Source: Berberis thunbergii
Taxonomy: Eukaryota; Streptophyta; Magnoliopsida; Ranunculales; Berberidaceae
Direction: 5' to 3'
Assembly (NCBI GenBank): GCA_003290165.1
Contig: QNQO01000834.1
Span: forward strand, 434,001 to 498,000
Length of the DNA: 64,000 nt
In this document: positions 55,801 through 64,000 of the stretch, piece after piece
Numbering within the stretch: position 1 is the stretch's first letter
How the letters are laid out: each line of letters opens with the position of its first letter
Made by a program: the position numbers and the translations under genes
Notes under the pieces: generated by a model
Databases searched by the model: none
What the model saw: only the letters and a program-made list of their open reading frames with translations
What the model was told of the DNA's origin: nothing

Positions 55801-58800
55801 CTTCCCTTCGTATGAGAGCGAGATCAAAATAGAGAGTGTGATCGACTCTTCGTCTTCTTCCCTTCTCTCGTTCTTTATCAAATGGCGATGGCAAGCTCTA
55901 ATCCTTCATCTTTGATTGAGAATTGAATGGTTGACCTTTTTAATATATCAAAACAAAAAGTTAAAAGACATTATTGAAAAAATACGTTATCTCAATAACG
56001 GCCATATAACGACGTTATATCGGAGCCATGATACAAAACACAATAATCTCATAACGTAACGGCTCACCCCCGTTAAGTAGGGATAACAGTGGGGCGAACT
56101 TTCGCGGATATTCGCCCCACCCAATCCGTATGGGACAGATTTGGATATGGCTAAACAGGGTTCGGGGCGGATACGGATATCCAAATAACATTCGTCGAAT
56201 ATTCGGGCGGATACGAATTTGGCCATATTCGCCCCGCGGATATCCATTTAAGTATAAAAATTTACATTTATACCCCTGACCCTTTAAAAGGAAAAAAAAT
56301 ACTCATTCAACCCATTCGATCAGATCTCTCACTCTTAGACTTTCACATCTCTCATACTCTCACCAAATGCAACAACCACAGCAACAACCGCAATGCATCG
56401 ATCGATCATCAACCACAACGGTTTGATGTCGACACCACCGCAATGCATCGATCGATCATCAAGCGGTCTGGTGTCTGCTTCTTCTCCGATCTGTTCTCAG
56501 ATCTTCCTGCTTCTTTCCGCTTCTTCTCAGATCTATTTTCTCAGATCTTCCTACTTCTTCTCAAAGATATTTTTTATCTTCTCGATCAATGACCATTGAT
56601 CACCATCATGAATTCAAGTCTTTCCCTCGTAAACAACGATGTAAACTTCAATCCTTCACACAAGCTGACTTCTCTGTGCTCAAAATTGATCCAACCAAGC
56701 TGGCCCATTCCCTAAAACAAGTTTTTGCAGCCGCTAACATTCACCGTAGCATCTCAACACCCAACCTCCCACTCAACAACGATGAGACCAACAATACTAG
56801 CCCAAAGGTCGAAATCATAGGGGTGGGCGCGCCCTGGGTGTCCTTGGCCTAATTGTTGAAACTGCTATTGGTATGGCAAGTGGTGTTGATCCTATTCATG
56901 TGACAAATGGGCAAGGTGGTGCATATTACTTGCGCAATCTCAACGGTAGTAACATTGCATTGGTGAAGTCTATTGATGAGGAACCACTAGCCCTGAACAA
57001 TTCGAAAGGCTACGCAGGTCGACTGATGGGTCATTGATGTTCATTGATTGATCTTCCTGCTTCTTCTCAGAGAATGGGGAGAAGAGATTGAGGGTTTCAA
57101 TGTTTCATTCTTCATTTTTTTTTTCAGATCTGAGATTCAAATCTCAAATCTGTTTTTTTTTCCGAGGTTAAATGGGGCGGGTCGGATATCCGGCTATCCG
57201 TCCGGGTCAGGGATGGTTTTAAAAAAAAATTTGATAAACAGATATGCGAGGCAGTTTGGGGGACCCAAAATCTCTCGCGGGGCGGGGATGGGTTTGCTCA
57301 AATCGGCCCCGTTGCCATCCCTATCGTTAAGTGTTATATTGACATTATAACGTTGTTTTAACTACGCAGCCTCTAAGTAGTTAACCTAAACTTTATAATT
57401 ATATAATTATTTGCACTTACAACACTCACCCACTATTAAAAGAATGTTACTATTGGACATATCGAAAACGAGTCATGTCCGTGTCGGGCACACATCTAAC
57501 CTAATTAACTCGACATCAAGCGTGTGTTAGATACGTATTGAGTGCATGTCTGTCCCATGTCGGACCCGCAAACGCATATATTTTTGAAGAGTTCGTGCAT
57601 CATTGGTTGCAAATAGGGGTAGGCACATGACGGGACGGGATGAACCTCATCCCTATCCCATCCCGTTAATTCGGGATCGGGACGAGACGGAATGAGCACG
57701 TACTAAATAGTCCTCCAATAAAAATAACAAAAGAGTTTCATCTCACATTACTCACACAACAATAATGTCAAATTTATGTACATATAACTTTCATCATAAA
57801 TAAAAATAGATATTAAAGAAATAAATATTAAACTTCATTTAGAAGTCATGATTTAATTCATTTAGAATTCCATCTCACATTGATTTAATTTCAACACATC
57901 CTAAATTTTAATTTAGAAGAGTATTTTAATTAAAATTAATAATAAGAAATATTAAATAAATAAATTTGGGATGGGACGAGATAAGCGAGATTGAAAATTT
58001 TCATCTGGATCTCAAACCACTCTAAATTGGGACGAGATCGAGATGGATTTGATCAATCCCAAAAAAACCCAAAAAAATCAAGACGGGTTCGGAATAGCGG
58101 GACATGATGCACACCCCTAGTTGCAAGTCGGAAAATGAAAGATGTCTAATTTTTCCACTAATGCACCCACATAGTACACTGTAGGAGTTCCTTCAATCAA
58201 ACTGAGTGATTGTACTTATTAAGTAGGATAATGAACTTAACAAAACACCTCTATACTTTGTTCCTTTATCAGTCAAAGAGCTTCAGTGGATATTGGTTTT
58301 GTTCCATGAAACAGATAATGACGATTGTTACATTGTTAGCTCACGAATACCAACTAGCATAGTGCTACTTTTACAGGAAAAAAATTGCAGCCTGGAGCCT
58401 GTTGGAATATCCAAAGTTCAAACCAGTGTTCTAAAAATCGCTAGGCGCTGGGCGGGCGGCGAGCAGGTGCGTAGGCGGTCTTAGGTTTTGTATTATAACT
58501 TTAATAATTTACAAAAGTTAAGCATAATACCTTATCAATTACATCCAATTTAATGTCAATATACATATGCAAAATTTAAAAACATGAAAAAGTAACAATC
58601 GTGAACAAAATTTATTAAAACTCAAATGACTGAAGTTGGTCATGATGGGTACTTTATATAAATTTGAATTTGTGTAATCTTTTATTTTTCTTCAAATTGC
58701 ATGAATAACCTCAGTTATGTTTGATAAAATCTACATTAGTAAAATTGGTACCAGCAGATCCTTTGAGAATTTCATTAAGTAATCATCTTTCGCTACATTT

Positions 58801-60723
58801 AGACATATCATCATCATCATCATCAAAGCCCATTCCCGAGATTTTCTAAAAAAATAATTAAATAGTTTATTTCTAAAAAATAGGAAAGAAAAATAAAATA
58901 AGAACACAATCAACCTTATTAAAAAAAAAAAAAAAATCTCCCAGACCGCCTAGACCCCGCCTAGACCGCCTAGCCCGCCCAGACCGCCTAGACCCCGCCC
59001 AGACTGCCCAGACCGCCCAGACTGCCCGCCCAGGCATTAATCTGGGCGGTTTGCTACCTTCTAGCGCCTAGGCGCCGCCTAGACCGATTTTTAGAACACT
59101 ACTTCAAACGAGTGATTTCTGCCATGAGGCATGCACTTTATTAGGATAATGAAATTAACATACTGATTCTATACTTTCCCTTTTTATTTCTCGAGACATT
59201 TTAAGAACTTCAATTGTTGTTTGTGGCATTCAGGTTAAATAATAAAACAATGGGGGAAGTCTACTTTGCAAACCCTGCTATCAATTTTCTTTTGATTTTG
59301 TGTCAAACCCTTTGAATCAAACTTTCAGTCTAGACATTATTAGTTGAACATATTGTCTCACTCAAAAAACCATAATTTACTACTTTCGTGAGCCCCAAAA
59401 CTCAATCTTATTATAATTTCTTCTTCTTGTCATTCAGAATAAGTTGAAACAGTTCTGAAACACTAAGAAAAGTATTGCTTTCGTTTTTCAATTTATCTAT
59501 ATTACAATTCATAGTGGTGTACTATTCATTGCTGACAAAGATAAAGTCAAATCAAAAGGAATAGAGATAAAAGATGGTTAGGATTGAAAGTTGGAAAATG
59601 TATTGAGTTTGAGGGTTGAGATTCATTTCCTATGATGGCATATTTATAAATATAAAACAGGTAGAAGGGCAAAAATAATGAAAAACTTTTGAATAAAGTT
59701 AATGAAATGTACATGTGGCGGAGAGAGAAAATATTGTGTTTTCCTTTTAACAAAATGAAAATCATCATAACTACCTACATCATTATCGGATTTTGATAAA
59801 ATTAGTATCGTTGAAATGCATTTTTGAAGATCTTTCAAACAAAACCAATGATTAATACAATGGCCTAAATATTAAAAATGTATACTTCATAATTAAAAAA
59901 ACGTATAATGTATTACACATCTTTAATATTTTTCAATATTTTTAAAAGCAATGAGACGGGCCGATTATACAAAAAAAAAATGAATCAAAGATCTTAATGC
60001 ACATTTAAACAAAAACCTTAAATTTCATGTTTTGGCGAATTCAAAGATTGGGGTAGAACTCATTCTCGACATTTAAAATTTCTCCCAACTGATTTAAATT
60101 TGACTGAATAAACACTTCAATACTGATTGAGAGCGAAAATGGGGATAGTGACGGAGGTATTCAGTACAAAATAATTAGCAAAGATAAAATTATGTAGAAT
60201 GCCAACGGCACGGGGCATACTCTAATAGGTTTACAATACACACATTCAGCACAAATTTGGCAATTAATAAGCAAATCTGAGTTTAAAAAAAAATTACCGT
60301 GCATACAAGCGAGGATCTTTCCGAGATCGCTAGTGGGAGTAACCAAAACACGAACACCTTTCCCAGCCATTGTAAGAACACCCACCGTGTTTTCCGGATT
60401 TGACTACAAAAAAAAACCCAACAAATTCGTGAAATTTTGTACAAAATCAAAACTCATAGACACTGATTCAAAACATGAAAACCAGCAGAAACCCTAGATT
60501 TTGATACCTGGGTTTTGGCACCACAAATGAGATTGACAGCGTCGGCTTGTGCTTGAAATCTAGTAGGAGAGTAATCTCCATTGCGCGTCCACTCCGAATT
60601 ATCGATGCAGATCATGGTCGCCTGATGGGATAAACGAACGAAAGATTGGATTAAAACCCTAGAAATGGTAATAGAAACAATAAAGTGCAAGAAAGCAATT
60701 GATTTACGTACCTCGAGCACCAT
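52879..60723 (-). CDS. RPN10: 26S proteasome ubiquitin receptor RPN10 (PSMD4)
   Basis: Ubiquitin receptor of the 19S regulatory particle, binding polyubiquitin chains. Ten exons: 60723-60712, 60621-60508, 60403-60298, 55191-55076, 54975-54766, 54673-54358, 54267-54132, 53654-53533, 53446-53378, 52920-52879; about 413 aa once corrected. VWA domain (1-186): [20 protein letters not shown] ... [19 protein letters not shown] ... [20 protein letters not shown]. Three ubiquitin-interacting motifs follow: [12 protein letters not shown] (~227-238), [14 protein letters not shown] (~295-308) and [14 protein letters not shown] (~329-344). Alanine run at ~201-208. C-terminus ends KPSQE. Exon 4 has GGGG at 55140-55143 where three G are needed (GTT GCC CAA TTG), giving a +1 frameshift in a normally essential gene, so a sequencing/assembly error is likely. 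Intron 3 is 5.1 kb and full of hAT-like insertions. Confidence 0.93.
53812..53991. mobile_element. MITE in RPN10 intron 7
   Basis: Near-perfect inverted ends TTCTACTATGATTCAATTTT and, reversed, TTCTACTGTGACTCAATTTT. The inner arms AATGACGTGGCAA and TTGCCACGTCATT also pair. TA lies just inside both edges, so a Stowaway-like origin is possible but not certain. Length ~180 bp. Confidence 0.65.
56080..57323 (+). mobile_element. Non-autonomous hAT element B (1,244 bp) with PI4K-gamma cargo
   Basis: Flanking octamers CCGTTAAG (56072-56079) and TCGTTAAG (57324-57331) differ at one base. Ends TAGGGATAACAGTGGGGCGA and, reversed, TAGGGATGGCAACGGGGCCG match element A. The GC-rich GGATATTCGCCCCACCCAA-type 5' module is followed by ATACCCCTGACCCTTTAAAAGG (56270-56290), then a leader with a duplicated CCGCAATGCATCGATCGATC motif, then a captured gene segment. 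No transposase. Sense strand is opposite to RPN10. Confidence 0.85.
56589..57031 (+). pseudogene. Captured 5' coding part of a PI4K-gamma gene
   Basis: The ATG at 56589 opens [20 protein letters not shown], then [16 protein letters not shown] and HRSISTPNL ... PKVEIIG. After a frameshift near 56833 the reading continues [20 protein letters not shown], then [44 protein letters not shown]. This matches plant type II phosphatidylinositol 4-kinase gamma proteins (GLGGAYYFRN...AIVKPTDEEPxAxNNPKGFxG), N-terminal region through the start of the kinase domain. The catalytic core is absent. It has no introns over 440 bases. Confidence 0.82.
57614..58119. mobile_element. hAT-like MITE (506 bp)
   Basis: Ends TAGGGGTAGGCAC and, reversed, TAGGGGTGTGCAT; flanking octamers GTTGCAAA (57606-57613) and GTTGCAAG (58120-58127), seven of eight identical. 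Subterminal GGGACGGGATGA/CATCCC-type repeats are inverted between ends. Middle AT-rich, non-coding. Confidence 0.8.
58424..59101. mobile_element. hAT-like element, GCCTAGGCG type (678 bp)
   Basis: Ends CAGTGTTCTAAAAATCG and, reversed, TAGTGTTCTAAAAATCG; flanking octamers GTTCAAAC (58416-58423) and CTTCAAAC (59102-59109). Subterminal GGCGGTCTTAGG and a run of CCGCCTAGACC / CCGCCCAGACC repeats at 58940-59090. No coding region. Confidence 0.82.
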
Positions 60724-61002
60724 GGTTGAAGAGTTGAGTGTTTGGAAATCTCTGAAGAAGAAAAGAAGATCGAATCGATAGAGAGGTCTGAGAAGGTTTT
60801 GTTGTCTCTTTGGTTTGATTGTGTATTAGATAGAATTGATGAGAAAAGGATCTCATTTTCTTCGGCTCAAAGCTTTCTCCATTTGCACCCACCCTTTACT
60901 CTTTATCTCACCCGGTATTATTATTATTATTATTATTAAATGTATTAGCAAATATATATCTACCGATCTATTAATAAAAAAGAGAAACATATTATTCACT
61001 AG
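60724..61002. other. RPN10 upstream region with (TTA)n microsatellite
   Basis: Promoter side of RPN10; (ATT)n tract at 60916-60938. No clear TATA box. Confidence 0.5.
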
Positions 61003-61017
61003 TTTTAGGCTTAGGAA

Positions 61018-61126
61018 CACTTGCCAAAGACGTGATGGCTCAGTGATTGAGCAGTGGCAATTGGTATCACTAGGTCATAGGATCGAACTCAGCCGACAAC
61101 ACCGGGTTAAAAGATTAAAAAAAAAA
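61018..61126 (+). mobile_element. Short tRNA-derived SINE
   Basis: Box A-like GATGGCTCAGTGATTGAGC and box B-like GGATCGAACTC lie about 45 bases apart. A 3' A-rich tail follows (AAAGATTAAAAAAAAAAA). Flanking sequences AGGCTTAGGAA (61007-61017) and AGGCTTGGGAA (61127-61137) look like a target duplication with one change. Confidence 0.55.
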
Positions 61127-61388
61127 AGGCTTGGGAATAGGTGAGATCAGGTGGGTCAAAATGTTTTGATTGAAAAAAATGTCACACACGAACATGATCC
61201 AGCCTTTAGCTATCGTATATATCAAAAGAATGAACCACAAACACGGCTTGTTAATAAAAAGGGTTGACACAACATGACTTGCTTAACAATAAACGTGTTA
61301 TAACACAACACGACTTGACTTATTTAACAAACTTTGCTTCTCCATATAGGTCGCCCATGCCGGGAATCGAACTTGGATGTGAGGTTTA

Positions 61389-61400
61389 GCTCTGATACCA
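61389..61400 (-). other. Primer-binding site remnant (initiator-Met tRNA)
   Basis: TGGTATCAGAGC on the minus strand, two bases from a TGTCATAAACC LTR-like start at 61403. No coding domains of this element are seen in the window. Confidence 0.55.
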
Positions 61401-61402
61401 AT

Positions 61403-61558
61403 TGTCATAAACCAACCAACTCTCCCAAAAGTCCAAACTGTCCAGGAGGGGAAGGTCCATGATTAGGATCGTGACATTTTTCCAATCCTTAGAGACAAAA
61501 AAGGAAAAGGGTGGTGAGGTTTTAGATGATTTCTCTCCAATTCCTCCTTCGCTTCTCC
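61403..61558 (-). repeat. LTR-like end with first tandem-repeat unit
   Basis: Begins TGTCATAAACC next to a PBS. From 61411 it matches 63364-63511 over ~148 bases with about 13 differences, so the two are copies of a ~152-base tandem unit later separated by the hAT-like insertion. Confidence 0.6.
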
Positions 61559-63351
61559 TAGGGGTGGACATTTAAGACTGAAAACCCGGCTCGGGAACCA
61601 GATAGAGCGGGCCGATCCAGTTCGGTTTTTAAATTGATATTTTTATTTTTGGTCCAAAACACGGCTCGACCCGGAGTTTTCGGTTCGATCCTCGGTTCCC
61701 AACCCGGCGGTTACCTGGCCCGGCTCGAGTGTTTTAAAAAATTAAATGTTGTATAGGGTTTCATAATTTTTGGTAAGAGAAAGTTAAAAGCTATCAATGT
61801 TGCTTTAATAAAAGCTATAAATTTTTGGTAAGAGAGTAAAAAGTAATGTCACTTTCACAACAAAAAAAAAAAATCTAATTCAATTGTGTCATTCTCTATA
61901 CAATCTTGGTCTCACCCCTATCATATATAACAACTTCTTTAGACTATTAACGTTTTAATCTAATGTCATTAAATTGGATGTAATGGTCATTTTTTCTTTA
62001 TTGAGATTTACAAACGACAATCTCTCCTTTCCAGAGGGATGGCAACGGGGCAGATTTGGGGAAATCCATTCCTGCCCCGCTGAAAAACACGGATCCCCAA
62101 ATTATCCGTTTATACAAAATTTTGAAAATTGTCCATGATCTGAACGGATTGACGGACATCCGCCCCGCCCAAATATCCATTTAGAAAAAAAAAATTGTTA
62201 TTCTCAATATACATCAGTAACACATTTTAAAAAAACAATTATCTTCTCAATATCAGTAACACCATAACCCGAATTGGGTTATTCACGTTGTTGCCTGATC
62301 TTGCTTCATCGACGTGGTGGATATTGCCTAATCTTGCTTGATCAGGCCTGATCTTGCTCAATTTCGCCTGATCTTGCTTGATCAGGCCTGATCTCGTTCA
62401 TACCTCAACAGATAGAGAGGAAGATGAAGGGAACCAACAGATCTTACTTGATAAGGCCTCAACAGATCTTGATTGATCAGGCCTGATCTCGTTCAGACCT
62501 CAACAGAGAGAGAAGGGTAGGAGGAAGATGAAGGAAATCAAACATAAATGATCGGAACGATACACTGTATATTTAGTTTAAACAGCTTGAAAACGGCTTT
62601 CAGAGAGACTTCGGCTGAGAGAGGAGAACGAGTTTGGGACTTGTCTCTGCTTTTGCTTTTCTCTAGTTCGTGAGAATTGAAAAGAAGTGAAAGGCTTTAG
62701 GATTAGGGGTTAGAGAGATCAGAGAGACTTTGGCCAAGAGAGGAGATCAGGAGAACAAGTTTGGGACTTGTTACTTGTATCTGCTTTTGCTCTTTCTCTA
62801 GTTCATGAGATCTGAAAAGATGTGAAAGTGAGTGAGAGAGAGAGGTGAGAGGCAAAATTAGTGAGATTAGGGTTTTTTATAGCTTTTAAAGGGTAAGGGT
62901 ATTTTTGTAATATCAACTCTTAAACAGATATCCGTGGGGCAGATATGGCCAAATTTGTATCTGCCCCGAATATTTAATGGATGTTGTTTGGATATCTGTA
63001 TCCACCCCGAAATCCATTTAGGCATATCCAAAACCGCCCCAAACGGATCGGGTGAGGCGAATATCCGTGAAAATCCGCCCCACTGCCATCCCTACCTTTC
63101 CACATGAAGCTTAACCTCTTGTCCAGTCTGACTGAAACAATTCGGTCTTGGGCTTGGACCTGTTTGTACAATTTGCATAAGAAATCCGTTTGGGTTTTTA
63201 CTGAGACTGGTTCGAATTTCGGTTGATCGGGATCTCGGTTAATCGGCCCAACTCGGTCTGGTCTCGAGCCTCAGAATTTTGGGCTTAAAAATATCGGTCT
63301 GGGCTTTGGTTTTTTATTTTCAGGCCGGTTACCTGGACTGACCTAGCCCTA
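61559..63351. mobile_element. hAT-like element (724 bp) carrying a nested hAT
   Basis: Exact 8-bp target duplication GCTTCTCC (61551-61558 and 63352-63359). Ends are TAGGGGTGGA and, reversed, TAGGGCTAGG. CCCGGCTCG / CGGTTC and CCGGTTACCTGG blocks recur near both ends. Without the nested insertion (62034-63094 plus one duplication) it is about 724 bp. No coding region. Confidence 0.75.
62034..63094 (-). mobile_element. Non-autonomous hAT element C (1,061 bp), nested
   Basis: Exact 8-bp target duplication CCTTTCCA (62026-62033 and 63095-63102). The right end, reversed, is TAGGGATGGCAGTGGGGCGG, identical to the left end of element A over 20 bases; the left end is GAGGGATGGCAACGGGGCAG. In minus orientation the GGATATTCG module, ACCCTTACCCTTTAAAAG and CTATAAAAAACC follow as in A and B. 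Cargo: CCTGATCTTGCTTGATCAGG-type palindromic repeats (62310-62500) and unrecognised sequence. Confidence 0.88.
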
Positions 63352-63363
63352 GCTTCTCCCTTT

Positions 63364-63514
63364 ACCAACCAACTCTCCCAAAAGCTCGAGCTGTCCAGGA
63401 GGGGAAAGTCCATGACTAGGTTCGTGACATTTTCCCATACCTTAGAGATAGAAAAGGAAAAGGGTGGTGAGATTTTAGATGATTTCTCTCTAATTCCTCC
63501 TTCGCTTCTCCCTT
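63364..63514 (-). repeat. Second tandem-repeat unit of LTR-like sequence
   Basis: Starts ACCAACCAACTCTCCCAAAA like 61411 and ends TTCGCTTCTCCC, directly continuing the unit interrupted by the hAT-like insertion. Confidence 0.75.
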
Positions 63515-64000
63515 TACCTCAAGTCTCTAATATCTTATATTGAAACTCTCTTAATCTGCTCATGTATATCTCTCTCTCTTGTAGGCTAGAACAACTAAAT
63601 CAAGGACTTTGCAGCCTTCAATCAGTGAAGTCAATGCCCAAATCAAGAAAATCATAGTCTCGAATCAGTAAGATCTGATCCCAAATAAGTGAAGTTGAAC
63701 TTCAAGATTTAAACATCAATTTTAAAGAATTGTTGAAAGTCAGCGGATTTAAAAGGTTGATTTGGTTTTCAGGGACGATGAGTCCTAAAACTTTCGTGAA
63801 TTATTGTTTTCTAATCCTAAATTTTCCCTTCTCAACTTCTTTATTGCACCTTCGACTCTATTGATTCCTCCCTATCTGCTTTGAGTGAGAAAATTATGAA
63901 AACATCATTGGTTTATGTGTTCTTAGTTTTGATCCAAAACTTCAAGTATGGAAGATGATTTCTCTCTTCTTTTGCCATATTGTAACCAATTTTAAAGCCC
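63515..64000. other. Window end, no feature recognised
   Basis: Probably continues the LTR-like sequence; CT-rich tract near 63571-63582. No coding potential seen. Confidence 0.4.

Larger units (their letters stand above)
55192..60297 (-). other. RPN10 intron 3, 5.1 kb, transposon-loaded
   Basis: Canonical donor (CACG|GTAATT at 60297) and acceptor (GTGTAG| before 55191). Three elements with 8-bp flanking repeats occupy 56080-57323, 57614-58119 and 58424-59101, about 2.4 kb in all. The rest is AT-rich and unassigned. Confidence 0.8.

Noticed and set aside
56270..56290. The CCCTGACCCTTTAAAAGG stretch as an RPN10 intronic enhancer
   Set aside because: It is part of hAT element B, with counterparts in elements A and C, so transposon origin explains it.
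1..64000. CRISPR array, bacterial operon or riboswitch content
   Set aside because: No spaced identical repeats, no cas-like genes and no prokaryotic gene organisation; introns and plant transposons show nuclear plant DNA.

Overview
This window is nuclear DNA from a flowering plant, most likely a eudicot. Evidence: intron-rich genes with GT-AG introns, five single-gene matches to land-plant families (SBT1.6 subtilase, RH28 helicase, CIP8-type RING ligase, ADF5-type actin-depolymerising factor, RPN10), and AT-rich intergenic DNA packed with plant-type retrotransposons and hAT/Mutator-like MITEs. I cannot name the species. There is no operon-like organisation, no CRISPR array and no rRNA; tRNA-like sequence appears only as two possible SINEs.

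Layout. 1-6.6 kb: decayed minus-strand Ty3/Gypsy element (gag, protease, linker) interrupted by a ~2 kb plus-strand solo-LTR-like block. 6.7-7.8 kb: non-autonomous hAT with an exact 8-bp target duplication. 8.2-8.6 kb: 430-bp quasi-palindrome made of two GC-rich foldback elements. 9.0-11.4 kb: SBT1.6-like subtilase (minus), frame broken by two one-base losses. 11.7-15.5 kb: MITEs and gene-poor DNA. 15.5-24.4 kb: 18-exon RH28/DRS1 DEAD-box helicase (minus). 24.8-27.0 kb: TIR-bounded element holding a two-exon glutamate decarboxylase fragment. 27-30 kb: CACTA-like end, foldback MITE, short LTR and a dead LINE reverse transcriptase. 33.6-34.7 kb: CIP8-like RING-H2 gene (minus). 36.7-42.7 kb: chromovirus-type Gypsy with both LTRs, cut by a 444-bp hAT-like MITE. 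43.6-48.0 kb: Copia element with both LTRs and no recognisable gag. 48.4-50.3 kb: ADF5-like gene (minus). 52.9-60.7 kb: RPN10 (minus), whose 5.1-kb third intron carries three hAT-like insertions, one with a captured PI4K-gamma 5' coding segment. 61.0-64 kb: SINE-like unit, LTR/PBS remnant with a tandem repeat, and a hAT inserted inside another hAT-like element.

The five host genes are unrelated housekeeping or signalling genes: nucleolar pre-60S maturation (RH28), proteasomal ubiquitin reception (RPN10), ubiquitin ligation (CIP8), actin dynamics (ADF5) and extracellular proteolysis (SBT1.6). All five lie on the minus strand, but nothing suggests they act as a unit.

Most notable signals: (1) three hAT elements share nearly the same termini and a TATA-bearing 5' module but carry different cargo; (2) two host-gene fragments sit inside transposons (PI4K-gamma, GAD); (3) a GC-rich foldback MITE family, one copy with an exact 9-bp target duplication; (4) a repeated hairpin motif in the solo-LTR transcript region; (5) one-base frame breaks at short homopolymers in three otherwise intact conserved genes, which look more like assembly error than gene death.
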